Shown: positions 1 through 8,023, numbered from the stretch's first letter. The stretch: DNA of 12,950 nucleotides from Methanosarcinales archaeon (GCA_030605805.1 JAUWHQ010000016.1:1-12950); one strand, 5' to 3'. Program-made: numbers and translations. Notes: generated by a model from the letters alone, not told the origin.

Positions 1-63
1 CAGAGAGCACAGAGGGGACAAAAGAGGAAAATAACAACTCTCTGTGTTCCTCTGTGCTCTCTG
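1..63. repeat. Inverted repeat with long stem (dispersed-repeat type)
   Basis: Positions 1-15 (CAGAGAGCACAGAGG) are exactly complementary to 49-63, giving a 15-bp stem around a 33-nt purine-rich loop. The right arm belongs to a longer run of CTCTGTG-type units (about 38-66). The element lies about 100 nt beyond the stop codon of the minus-strand F-domain gene. It could be a transcript-end hairpin or a copy of a CTCTGTG-type intergenic repeat of the kind dispersed in many genomes. The left arm starts at the window edge, so the stem may be longer. Confidence 0.7.
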
Positions 64-106
64 TGGTTTAATCTTCCTTGCCATGACCGGATCCTCCGGA
101 AGAGTG

Positions 107-111
107 AAAAA
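107..111 (-). terminator. Possible oligo-T terminator after the F-domain gene
   Basis: On the minus strand a run of five T lies about 50 nt past the stop codon at 161. Archaeal RNA polymerase commonly stops at short oligo-T runs without needing a hairpin. The run is short, so this is a weak call. Confidence 0.3.
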
Positions 112-160
112 GTGCTTGTAACGCGAATTGTCAAAGAGCCATATATACGCACAACCCGGA

Positions 161-2812
161 TCAAACCCCGCCTACCAGCAGTTTGAAGACCAGCAGACTG
201 ACCGTCACCATGATTATGGAATGTTTGAGCCCTGATAGCACGCTTCCTTCGCCCATCACACCCGCGATCAAACCGGAGCAGAGCCCCTGGATGAGTGATG
301 CATGGAAGAACATGCGTTTGTAGGCGTCAAGGTCAAAAGCACCAAGGAATCCGGCGTTCCCTCCGGATGCAACCATCTGTTCGCCGGCTTCCGCCATCTG
401 CGTCAGAAACGTGTCGGTGATCACATAGATAACCCCGACAAAGACGAGGAATGAGATGTATATGATTATAATATAAATCATCATATTCATCACCCGTTCC
501 CGCTTGAGCGTCTGCTCGGTCTCGGCATCCCGCGCAGCCACCTCGAGCACCTCTCCGATGTCGCCGCTCGATTCGTTCGCGCGGGTGATCAGAGTGATCG
601 ATCTCGACACCACATGCGTTCTGATACGGTTTGCAAACCGCACCAGCGAATCATTGACGTCCATACCCCAGTTGACATCCTTCCAGATCAGCTTGATCTG
701 CTTGCTGAGCGCGCCGATGTCTGATTTCGCCATCAATTTGATCGAATCCCGTATCGTCATGCCGGTTTCGTTCGTGCTTGCCAGTTTGCTTAAGAAACCC
801 GGAATCTGATTCTGGAGTCTCTTTTCACGCATGCTCTTTGCTTCGTGGAAGATTGCGAGCGGAACGATCGCTATATAGAACGAATACACGAGATAATCAT
901 CCAGGAAGTTGATGATGAGATCGAGGTTCAACAGTTCGTTTCGGTGTGTTATTGCCGCAATGACAAAGAAGATCAACGCGAGCGGGATACTTGCGACTAA
1001 TATGTTGATTGGCTGTATCTTCACCGATTTTAATGGATCACGGAGTACCTGCTTGAACGCGAGCGTTTTTCTGGATTTTATGAAACTTTCCCACCTCTGC
1101 TTCAGTGTTTTCAGCCGCTTTGTCTCAGGATCAGGGGTTGCGTTCTTGTCGATCTTCAGGCTGGCAAGTTCAGGCGGCATAACAACGTCGCGGTTGAGGT
1201 TGATTCGTGTGCCGAGAAGTGCAGGGATGCCGCCAGCCGATGGTGACAGCATATTGATCATAACCACGAACATGACCGAACCGATCGGGATCACTGCATA
1301 GATGATCGCATACAGCATCATATCGCTTCCTGATCCCATCAGCACCATCATCACGCCCATGATGATGATAAAGAGGGGACCTGCCACAAAAGCGGTCACA
1401 TAAGACTCTGCGATCAAAGCAAGCGTCTCGAGATAGCCCTTCTGATCTATGGCAGCATCTTTCAGGTACTGGTCTGACTTGTCCCTGAAGTATCTGGGGA
1501 TGTCGCCGCCGCTGTCGATGACCGAGAGCAGGTTGTGCGTCAGGTCCTGAAACTTAGCAGAGACGGTCATTTCAGAGACATTCTGGAGAGCTATACGCAG
1601 ATCGTGCCCGAAATACTCCATATCCCGGACGATCATGTCCACTTCCTTTGCAACCTCGCCGTACGTATCCTCGCACTTTGCGAGCGATTTGAATATCTCG
1701 ATGATGTTCATGCCGCCATTTGAGAGTGCATACATGAATGTGACCGCATACGGGAGGTTCTGGTTGATCGCGGTCTTGCGCTCGCCCGCCTTGAAGGACG
1801 GGTAGAGCAGGAACAGGACATAGACGATTCCGCCGAGTACGACACTGAGAAAGACTATAGCGAAGAGCGAGATAAATATCCACTTGTAATCAAGCAACCA
1901 CGCCGTTGATTCGCTGAATGTCAGTTTTGTGATCGTTTCAGGCAGTCCGATGACTGTAATGGCGATGAAAGAAAATATCAGTCCGAGAATCGCTCCGATG
2001 ATTCCTGCGAGCACGGAATAGAAGATGGAGCTTGATATATACATCTCGTAAGATATTGGCATACGAGCCTGCTGAAGCTTGGTGCGCAGATCCTGATACT
2101 GCTCTGAATGCGCTTTGATATGGTCGCCGAGCACCACGAACGGGACCATCATAAACAAGCGTAACCATTGATGGAACTGTTTGGCGAATTTATCGGATGA
2201 TGAAGCTGAAGTTTCGTCCTCGTCAGCCGGTTTACCAAGCTCATGTATCGCGGAAAGGATTCGTATCTTGTGCTCCTCAGCCTTTTCTCCGATTCCGGTA
2301 CCCTCTGCCCCTGCTGCCAGTCCGAACATCTCGGATAGTTGATCTGCTGAAATTGAGGGGGCAGCGATCGTTGGTGCGGGCTCGGGTTCTTCCGGTTCAA
2401 CCGTTTCTGCCGGCATCTGTCCTGTCAGAAGAGCTTCGGCTTCGTTCTCGTCGATTACTCCGTCATCGACTGGTACTTCGCTTTTTTCGGGTTTTGGCTC
2501 ATCCCGGACGCCGGATCGAGCTCCACCTGCCGCGGCGCGGAGTCCTTTTTTAGCCTTCCCGGGTGTTATCGTTGGTGCGTGCTCGGGTTCTTCCGGTTCA
2601 ACCGTTTCTGCCGGCATCTGTCCTGGCAGAAGGGCTTTGGCTGCATCCTCGTCGATCGTCACCTCATCGACCGGTAATTCGCTTTTTTCGGGTTTTGGCT
2701 CATCCCGGACGCCGGATCGAGCTCCACCTGCCGCGGCGCGGAGTCCTCGCCTGGGGGCGGCGGCTGGCGCAGAATCGTCATTGATTTCGCTTGCTTTATC
2801 CCGAAGTCCCAT
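161..2812 (-). CDS. TadC/ArlJ-like type II secretion system F family membrane protein with two F domains
   Basis: This is an 883-residue integral membrane protein of the archaeal TadC/ArlJ (FlaJ) family, the platform subunit that in pilus and archaellum machines sits under the filament and binds the secretion ATPase. Residues 1-205 are acidic, proline-rich and probably disordered, with a 67-residue tandem duplication (about 23-89 and 90-156). Two F-domain units follow (about 351-475 and 668-790), each a cytoplasmic helical block bordered by hydrophobic segments; I count eight or nine membrane segments, the first near 257-290 and the last at the C-terminus. Single-platform ArlJ proteins are clearly shorter, so this is the long double-unit form. 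ATG at 2812 follows GGGGAT and lies 14 nt after the stop of the coiled-coil gene, indicating co-transcription. No ATPase or pilin gene is in the window, so the exported filament or cargo is unknown. Confidence 0.82.
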   Translation of the reverse strand: MGLRDKASEINDDSAPAAAPRRGLRAAAGGARSGVRDEPKPEKSELPVDEVTIDEDAAKALLPGQMPAETVEPEEPEHAPTITPGKAKKGLRAAAGGARSGVRDEPKPEKSEVPVDDGVIDENEAEALLTGQMPAETVEPEEPEPAPTIAAPSISADQLSEMFGLAAGAEGTGIGEKAEEHKIRILSAIHELGKPADEDETSASSSDKFAKQFHQWLRLFMMVPFVVLGDHIKAHSEQYQDLRTKLQQARMPISYEMYISSSIFYSVLAGIIGAILGLIFSFIAITVIGLPETITKLTFSESTAWLLDYKWIFISLFAIVFLSVVLGGIVYVLFLLYPSFKAGERKTAINQNLPYAVTFMYALSNGGMNIIEIFKSLAKCEDTYGEVAKEVDMIVRDMEYFGHDLRIALQNVSEMTVSAKFQDLTHNLLSVIDSGGDIPRYFRDKSDQYLKDAAIDQKGYLETLALIAESYVTAFVAGPLFIIIMGVMMVLMGSGSDMMLYAIIYAVIPIGSVMFVVMINMLSPSAGGIPALLGTRINLNRDVVMPPELASLKIDKNATPDPETKRLKTLKQRWESFIKSRKTLAFKQVLRDPLKSVKIQPINILVASIPLALIFFVIAAITHRNELLNLDLIINFLDDYLVYSFYIAIVPLAIFHEAKSMREKRLQNQIPGFLSKLASTNETGMTIRDSIKLMAKSDIGALSKQIKLIWKDVNWGMDVNDSLVRFANRIRTHVVSRSITLITRANESSGDIGEVLEVAARDAETEQTLKRERVMNMMIYIIIIYISFLVFVGVIYVITDTFLTQMAEAGEQMVASGGNAGFLGAFDLDAYKRMFFHASLIQGLCSGLIAGVMGEGSVLSGLKHSIIMVTVSLLVFKLLVGGV
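2367..2746 (-). repeat. In-frame tandem duplication (201-nt period) in the F-domain gene
   Basis: Positions 2367-2545 recur at 2568-2746 with an offset of 201 nt, exactly 67 codons. By eye about 15 of 179 positions differ, and the stretch encoding GLRAAAGGARSGVRDEPKPE is identical in both copies. The duplication doubles a disordered acidic/proline segment without touching the membrane part. Confidence 0.93.
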
Positions 2813-2826
2813 AACCCATCCCCGTA

Positions 2827-5460
2827 TTAGATGCCGTATCCGTCAAGGACCTTTCCATACAGGACATAATCGTCCGAATTTGCAAACTTGTCGATCAAAT
2901 CGGGTGGGAGATGCTCAAGCATCTCATCCAGAATGGTTAGAAGTTTTTTAGTGTCCTGATCCTCAACAGCTTTCTGCGCGGGCGTTTCCGCTCTCATATT
3001 CTCTTGCATCTCCTTTAATCGGGCAATTTCCATAGTTGCATCGCCAAGATTCTTGCGGGTGGTTTCCAGTTCTGACAATAATGGATCCTGTCTTGATTTT
3101 ACCTCGATGATTTCGCTCTGTGCTGTTTCAAGTTCGCGTGTCAGTTGCTCAAGTTCTTCGCCCGATGTTTGCGTAAGTTCGGTTCTCACCGAATCAAGTT
3201 CCTGCTGTCTCGTTTCCTCGAGTTCTCTGATCGTGGTTTGTGATGTTTCAAGTTCGCGTGTCAGTTGCCCAAGTTCTTCACCGGGTGCTTGCGCAAGTTC
3301 GGTCCTCATCGATTCGATCTCGTGCTGCTTCGATTCCTCGAGTTCTTTTGCAGCATTCTGCGCGGTTTCAAGCTCGTTTCTCACCGAATCAAGTTCCTGC
3401 TGTCTCGTTTCCTCGAGTTCTCTGATCGTGGTCTGTGCCGCTTCGAGTTCGCGTGTCAGTTGCTCAAGCTCATCACCTGGTGTTTGCGCAAGTTCGGTTC
3501 TCATCGATTCGATTTCCTGCTGCTTCGATTCTTCAAGTTCTTTTGCAGCATTCTGCGCGGTTTCAAGCTCGTTTCTTATCGAATCAAGTTCCTGCTGTCT
3601 CGTTTCCTCGAGTTCTCTGATCGTGGTTTGTGATGTTTCAAGTTCGCGTGTCAGTTGCTCAAGTTCTTCGCCCGATGTTTGCGCAAGTTCGGTTCTCATC
3701 GATTCGATCTCGTGCTGTTTTGATTCCTCAAGTTCTTTTGCAGCATTCTGCGCGGTTTCAAGCTCGTTTCTCACCGAATCAAGTTCCTGCTGCTTCGATT
3801 CCTCGAGTTCTCTGATCGTGGTCTGTGATGTTTCAAGTTCGCGTGTCAGTTGCTCAAGTTCTTTTGCAGTATTCTGCGTGACTTCGAGTTCTTGCATTGC
3901 TGTTCGCTCAAATTCATCCGCTGTTGCTGCAAGTTCTGATTTCTTGGCGAGAATACGCGAAATCACCTGCGATATTTCACTGTCCACAGTTTTTACGCCC
4001 TCAACAGCGGATTTCAGACCATCCCCCTCAAGTTTAACCGATTCTTCAGCTTTTTTGAGGTCTGATCTCTCTTTTGTGAGGAAATTTTCTTTTTCCATCA
4101 CCTCTTTCTCTTGTTCCACCAGTTCCTTTCTCGTTTCTTCAAGATCCGGGAGTATCGATTCTTCCTCCGACTTTAAATAGCTCAGTTTGGTCTTCAGTTC
4201 TTTTTCCTCGTCCTCGATGCTGTTCACTCGATCCTCTACGTTTTTCCGGGACGAGATCAGCTCATCAGAGATCTCTGTCCGGCTCTTCCGAGTTCTGATC
4301 TCTTCAAGATTCTTCTCCTCCATCTCCAGATCGTCCAGCATTTTCTGCCTTTCGGCGTCCAGATTTCTTGAATTGGTAACAGCCCATCGAATCTCGCCAA
4401 GTTCGGCTCTCGCCTCATTAAACGCTCTGTTCGCAGATTCAACCTCTCGCTCAGCAATCTTTATCCGTTTCTCATGTTCACTCAAATTCTCCTCTAACTT
4501 CCTTTCTTTATCCTTTATTCGGGCAAGTTCCTTGTTTGCGGCGCGTACGCGAGAGGGTTCTCTCCTTTTGTCTATCTTTGCTGCATTAAGCTCGTTTTTT
4601 GCCTTTTCTACCGCAGCTTCCGCTTTTTTGAGATATGTTTTTTTGGTTTCAAGATCTTTCTTCAGATTACGGCGTTTTTCCCCACTTGCAAACAATAATT
4701 TGTTGCTGATCTTCCGAATCTCTGATTTTATCTCATTTCTACCTGCCTTTGCCGATTTTAAATTGGATTTTACCTCATCAAGCCGGGATTGAACATCTCT
4801 TAACACGGTGTCTTCTTCTATCAGTCCACTTGCGGTCCTCATCGATTTTAACGACCGCGTTGCATCATCCATTGCCCCTTTCACACTATCCAGCTTCGAT
4901 AATTTCTTATCAAGGGTTTCCAGACGCTGCTTGATCAATTGTTCCTGCTTTTCTATGGATAGTTCCTTTTCTCCACCGTTCACTCTGCGGGCTTCTATCT
5001 GCTCCAGATCGGATCTGATTTGTTCAATCCTGTCGTTCACCTGTTGTTCATCGTACTCGATCTTTTTTTCATCTTCCACGGTCAATTTACCCAAATCCTC
5101 GTCCAACTTCCCCAGCAGTCCCATTCCACTCTCTTTTTTACCTATTATATCATTTAAGAGAGTGCTTGTCTGCTCAATCTCTGATTGTATGTTTCTAAAA
5201 TCGTTCTCAAACCGGCTGCACATATCTGATACGCGCTCATGTTCTGCATTCGCGTCGGCAAGGTCAGACTCCGCATCCGCGACTATATCTCTTATCCGAT
5301 CGCGGTATGCTTGCTTGTCAGCGAGTTGCTGCTCGCATTTCCTTCTGATCAAATCCGCATCATCTTTATTCCCCATGATGCATCTGATATCGCCGATTAC
5401 GCCCCGTTCATTTTCTATTGCAAGATGCAGGTTATGCTCCACTGGTTCCAGCGCATCCAT
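2827..5460 (-). CDS. Long coiled-coil protein with 65-residue tandem repeats
   Basis: A predicted 877-residue, highly charged protein, almost entirely heptad-like helix from about residue 50 to 830. I see no P-loop, signal peptide or membrane segment, so it is not an SMC/Rad50 ATPase and should be cytoplasmic. Residues about 524-777 are tandem 65-residue repeats built on RELETSQTTIRELEE, NELETAQNAAKELEESK and EIESMRTELAQ. The last 45 residues differ: a compact domain-like tail containing LPPDLIDKFANSDDYVLYGK and ending YGI. I chose ATG at 5460 because GGAG lies 8 nt upstream; a GTG at 5496 would add 12 residues including the promoter-like TATATA sequence. The gene precedes the F-domain membrane protein by 14 nt, suggesting a structural or scaffolding role with it; that role is inference. 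I do not recognise a named family. Confidence 0.8.
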   Translation of the reverse strand: MDALEPVEHNLHLAIENERGVIGDIRCIMGNKDDADLIRRKCEQQLADKQAYRDRIRDIVADAESDLADANAEHERVSDMCSRFENDFRNIQSEIEQTSTLLNDIIGKKESGMGLLGKLDEDLGKLTVEDEKKIEYDEQQVNDRIEQIRSDLEQIEARRVNGGEKELSIEKQEQLIKQRLETLDKKLSKLDSVKGAMDDATRSLKSMRTASGLIEEDTVLRDVQSRLDEVKSNLKSAKAGRNEIKSEIRKISNKLLFASGEKRRNLKKDLETKKTYLKKAEAAVEKAKNELNAAKIDKRREPSRVRAANKELARIKDKERKLEENLSEHEKRIKIAEREVESANRAFNEARAELGEIRWAVTNSRNLDAERQKMLDDLEMEEKNLEEIRTRKSRTEISDELISSRKNVEDRVNSIEDEEKELKTKLSYLKSEEESILPDLEETRKELVEQEKEVMEKENFLTKERSDLKKAEESVKLEGDGLKSAVEGVKTVDSEISQVISRILAKKSELAATADEFERTAMQELEVTQNTAKELEQLTRELETSQTTIRELEESKQQELDSVRNELETAQNAAKELEESKQHEIESMRTELAQTSGEELEQLTRELETSQTTIRELEETRQQELDSIRNELETAQNAAKELEESKQQEIESMRTELAQTPGDELEQLTRELEAAQTTIRELEETRQQELDSVRNELETAQNAAKELEESKQHEIESMRTELAQAPGEELGQLTRELETSQTTIRELEETRQQELDSVRTELTQTSGEELEQLTRELETAQSEIIEVKSRQDPLLSELETTRKNLGDATMEIARLKEMQENMRAETPAQKAVEDQDTKKLLTILDEMLEHLPPDLIDKFANSDDYVLYGKVLDGYGI
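3136..3890 (-). repeat. 195-nt tandem repeat array inside the coiled-coil gene
   Basis: The landmark GCGTGTCAGTTGC recurs at 3256, 3451, 3646 and 3841 (plus-strand coordinates), exactly 195 nt apart, and at 3136, 120 nt before the next. There are three full 65-codon units, one unit shortened by exactly 25 codons, and a degenerate edge. Units differ mainly by single substitutions, which suggests recent expansion. All changes keep the frame. Confidence 0.93.
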
Positions 5461-5527
5461 ATACACCACTCCTATATATAAAAACGACCTCAACACATAT
5501 TAATCTTACCGAGCGAAGACTACTGTT
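5461..5527. promoter_or_regulatory. Compact divergent promoter region
   Basis: This spacer separates two divergent genes. On the plus strand TATATATAAAAA (5473-5484) is a good archaeal TATA box and would place a transcript start near 5500-5510 for the DUF366 gene. On the minus strand GATTAATATG (about 5497-5506) is a weaker TATA-like sequence; it would give a start near 5475, just ahead of the GGAG (5472-5469) used by the coiled-coil gene. Box assignments are by eye. Confidence 0.5.
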
Positions 5528-5581
5528 ATGAACGTCGTGAACGCCACAAGCATCACGAACATCACAGGCTCTGTGAACGCC

Positions 5582-6160
5582 ATGAGGCTCGCCGTCGTAG
5601 ACGCTCACATACTGTATGATGGTTCGCAGATCAACCCGCTCTGGGCATACGAATATCAGGATGTGCGGGGCGACTCGATCGTCGTATTCCGCGGTGCGAT
5701 GGATGTTCGGGATATCAAGGACGTTGAGGACGAAAAAAACAAAAAGACAATCAGAGGCAGCGACCTGATCCATTTCATTGTTGAGCGATTCGATTCTCCG
5801 GCAGGCATACGGCAGGCATACTATCTCCAGCGGATGCTGATCGTCTGCATACAGGACGTTTTAAGGAATTACGGCGTGTCTTCTGAGAGAAATGGCGACG
5901 ATCTGTTTGTTGATGGAAAAAAACTCACGGTGAGCATAGCAAGCGCAGGAATCTCGTCAGAAAAAATCCATTGCGGAATCAATCTAACCGGTAAAGGGAC
6001 ACCTCCGGAAGCAAGCGCAATCGGGCTGTACGAACTGGGAATTGACCCTGATTTGTGGAAGGATATTGGGAAAGAGATTGCAGAGCGGTTTGTTTTTGAG
6101 GTTGAGGATATTGAGTCTGATATCTGCAAGACGAGGTGTCTGAATGGTGGGAAATTGTGA
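5582..6160 (+). CDS. DUF366 family protein
   Basis: A 192-residue protein matching archaeal DUF366 (the Pyrococcus PH0223 type) as I remember it: an N-terminal YDGSQINPLWAY-like segment, then GDSIVVFRG, a central GDDLFVDGKKLTVSIAS block, an IHCGINLTGKG segment and a C-terminal GLYELGIDPDLW. The solved family member is, to my recollection, classed with the biotin/lipoate-ligase-like fold, and the GDDLFVDGKKL block does resemble the core of those ligases; no activity is established and I assign none. ATG at 5582 gives the usual family N-terminus (MRLAVVDAHILYDG). An in-frame ATG at 5528 adds 18 asparagine-rich residues and lies only about 20 nt past the predicted transcript start, so it cannot be excluded; neither start has a clear ribosome binding site. 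It is divergent from the coiled-coil gene and convergent with treT. Confidence 0.8.
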   Translation: MRLAVVDAHILYDGSQINPLWAYEYQDVRGDSIVVFRGAMDVRDIKDVEDEKNKKTIRGSDLIHFIVERFDSPAGIRQAYYLQRMLIVCIQDVLRNYGVSSERNGDDLFVDGKKLTVSIASAGISSEKIHCGINLTGKGTPPEASAIGLYELGIDPDLWKDIGKEIAERFVFEVEDIESDICKTRCLNGGKL

Positions 6161-6446
6161 AACCGTTCTCTGCAGGTATATGACCGGGGCAACCTGGCAT
6201 AATCACCCCTGATCCGGGAGATGTTTGGTTGCGTGAAAGTTCCCGGACCGTGAAATCACTGACGCTTTCGCTATGCTTGTAGTAAGGGCGGCATCCACCA
6301 AAGCCATGCTGGCATGCATCGGCACCACACACCGCACGCATCAGAAAACCAGAGCATGGATCGAAAAGATAAAATCCTCAGATCGATACCTGCATCTTAT
6401 GACCGACTGGTACGTGGAAAAAAGCTCAAAAGGTTGCCCGGATCCT
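6161..6446. other. Convergent intergenic spacer
   Basis: This 286-nt region lies between the DUF366 gene and treT, which converge. It holds a short inverted repeat, TCCGGGA at 6213-6219 and TCCCGGA at 6241-6247 with a 21-nt loop, and T runs for treT on the minus strand. A 33-codon ATG frame at 6356 and a longer frame from 6273 lack a ribosome binding site, and the latter runs antisense into treT. I see no convincing gene. Confidence 0.5.
6418..6431 (-). terminator. Oligo-T terminator of treT
   Basis: Reading the minus strand past the treT stop, four T (6431-6428) and then six T (6423-6418) occur 16-29 nt downstream. This matches the oligo-T signals at which archaeal RNA polymerase ends transcripts. 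No hairpin is needed or seen. Confidence 0.5.
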
Positions 6447-7745
6447 CTACGACCTGACAACCCCGGATGGACCCTCGAGACTGAGCATGAGAAGGAGATA
6501 ATCCTTGATCTGTCTCGTTATCAGGAAATTATTCCTGACATGTTCTCTCCCGTTCTCGCCGAGTCTCTGAGCAAGCTCCGGATTCTTCAGGAGGCTAACG
6601 ATCCCGTGTGCAGCACCCTTAGCGGAATTCACGAGATGTCCCGTGACGCCGTCAAGGATCTGCAGTGGGATTCCGCCGGTTGCGCCGCCGATCACAGGCT
6701 TTCCCTTCCAGAGTCCTTCTGAAACCACCAGTCCGAATCCTTCTTTCAGTGATTTCTGCATGATTACGTCGGATGCTCGCTGAAATGCGTTGATCTCGAT
6801 CTCCGAGAACGGCGGAGACCCGATCAGTACGTGAATATCCTCGTCGCCATCTGCTTTCTTCATAATTTCCTGATAGACCTCCAGTCCTTCAGGATCGTCC
6901 GATGCAACCCCGCCAGCGAGTATCAACTGGCAGTCGATCTGCTTCTTCGCCAGTTTATACGCATCTATGGTTCCCGGAAGGTCTTTTAATCGATCGAACC
7001 TTGATACCTGGGTTATGGTCGGTTTGTCGCGGGTAATCCCGTATCTATCAAGTACCGCATCGATCTCGCTCTGTAAAAGCTCAACGTTCTTATCACTCAA
7101 CGGATCGATTGATGGCGGTACAAGAAACCGTTTGTGCCCAAGATCAGGTCTCGCAAACAGTGGAGTTGAGAATACCGACGCATCATATCCTGAAATGAAG
7201 TCCCGAAGAAAGTTCCAGACATGAGTATCAGGATCAGAGACATCGATGTGGCATCGCCATACCCATTTCCCTTTCTCCTTTGTGCGAATCATGGCTGCCG
7301 GCTGGGGATCGTGCATGAAGACAAAATCGCCATCAATATTCATCTCCTCCGCATTGATCTCGTTCCAGTGCAGATACGTCTCAAACATCTCCTTCTTCAT
7401 CTTCAGTTCATTGATCTGGCTTTCGAGTCGATCCGGCGCATCTGGCTGCCCGTAGGTGCGGACATCGGTGGCGTCACCGACGCTGCCGTGAAGCGCGTTG
7501 TGAAAGCTCTTCGTGACAGAAAAGAACTCATCATCGCCTCTTATCACATCCCACGCAGTTTCAACCCCAAGTCCATTAAACAATGGGACCAAACTGGTTA
7601 AAATCTCCGCAACACCCCCGCCGGAGTATGTGGCGTTGATGTGCTGGACATTGCCCGTGATATTCTCTGAGAGCAGTTCAAGATACTCGAGCGGACACCT
7701 TCCAACGATCTCCTCATAATCCCAGATCGATCGTTTATCGTTCAT
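6447..7745 (-). CDS. treT: Trehalose synthase (glycosyltransferase family 4, TreT type)
   Basis: A 432-residue GT-B glycosyltransferase. TreT joins nucleotide-diphosphoglucose and glucose to form trehalose, an osmolyte and stress protectant, in the cytoplasm. Diagnostic segments are the N-terminal SGGGVAEIL (about 41-49), the HDPQPAA motif (145-151), the start of the C-terminal nucleotide-sugar domain at QVSRFDRLKD (about 246-255) and the GT4 E-x7-E motif EGFGLVVSE (E335, E343) followed by GKPVIGGATGGIPLQI. Length agrees with the roughly 410-residue Thermococcus enzyme. ATG at 7745 is chosen because AGGGG lies 5 nt upstream (7755-7751); a GTG at 7751 would overlap that site. Its start overlaps a small upstream ORF, suggesting translational coupling. 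No trehalose transporter or trehalase is in the window, so synthesis rather than uptake is likely. The nucleotide-sugar preference cannot be read from sequence. Confidence 0.88.
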   Translation of the reverse strand: MNDKRSIWDYEEIVGRCPLEYLELLSENITGNVQHINATYSGGGVAEILTSLVPLFNGLGVETAWDVIRGDDEFFSVTKSFHNALHGSVGDATDVRTYGQPDAPDRLESQINELKMKKEMFETYLHWNEINAEEMNIDGDFVFMHDPQPAAMIRTKEKGKWVWRCHIDVSDPDTHVWNFLRDFISGYDASVFSTPLFARPDLGHKRFLVPPSIDPLSDKNVELLQSEIDAVLDRYGITRDKPTITQVSRFDRLKDLPGTIDAYKLAKKQIDCQLILAGGVASDDPEGLEVYQEIMKKADGDEDIHVLIGSPPFSEIEINAFQRASDVIMQKSLKEGFGLVVSEGLWKGKPVIGGATGGIPLQILDGVTGHLVNSAKGAAHGIVSLLKNPELAQRLGENGREHVRNNFLITRQIKDYLLLMLSLEGPSGVVRS

Positions 7746-7872
7746 AGACACCCCTGAAATGACCTTCTGTAATCAGGAGGGCTTTGATTCTTGATCCCTC
7801 GATTCTTATGGCATTCATCCCTGCAAACATCAGGGGACGCGTGTTACGATGTAGGTTATCCGGTCTTTTCAT
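7735..7872 (-). CDS. Small ORF overlapping the treT start, possible leader or coupled peptide
   Basis: A 45-codon frame (MKRPDNLHRN... ending RGVYER) preceded by GAGGAGAG-ACA-ATG, the strongest ribosome binding site in the window (7883-7876). It ends 11 nt inside treT, an arrangement typical of translational coupling. The peptide is basic with a short hydrophobic stretch (PLMFAGMNAI) and no membrane span. An in-frame ATG at 7983 would give 82 residues with a His/Gly-rich start (CHQGHRGRHGGYG), but it has no comparable binding site. I recognise no family. It could be a real small protein or only a leader tuning treT translation. Confidence 0.45.
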   Translation of the reverse strand: MKRPDNLHRNTRPLMFAGMNAIRIEGSRIKALLITEGHFRGVYER

Positions 7873-8023
7873 TGTCTCTCCTCGCACTGTTTTTGTTTCT
7901 GTGATGCTACCCTGGGTCATCTGATAGGCACCGTAGCCACCATGACGACCACGATGACCCTGATGGCATACAAACAACTCCATCCCACATAAAGCTATCT
8001 GTTTATCATCTAATTTCCAAAAG

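Noticed and set aside
2563..2784. Two plus-strand frames with matching sequence (RARVLPVQPFLPASVL) near 2260-2780
   Set aside because: They are antisense shadows of the 201-nt tandem duplication in the F-domain gene.
3053..4180. Long plus-strand frame rich in Ser and Cys (375 codons)
   Set aside because: It is antisense to the coiled-coil gene. The Ser/Cys repeats are the complement of Glu/Leu/Gln codons in the 195-nt array, with no start signal of its own.
2827..5460. SMC/Rad50-type ATPase
   Set aside because: The protein is a long coiled coil but lacks the Walker A P-loop near the N-terminus and the signature motif near the C-terminus.
6356..6457. 33-codon ATG frame (MDRKDKILRS...) and a nearby second-frame stretch resembling protein
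   Set aside because: Considered as a frameshifted gene remnant. It has no binding site, the second frame has a stop just upstream, and it overlaps the treT terminator.
6273..6722. 149-codon plus-strand frame entering treT
   Set aside because: About 275 nt is antisense to the well-conserved treT 3' part, no ribosome binding site is present and the peptide resembles no family.
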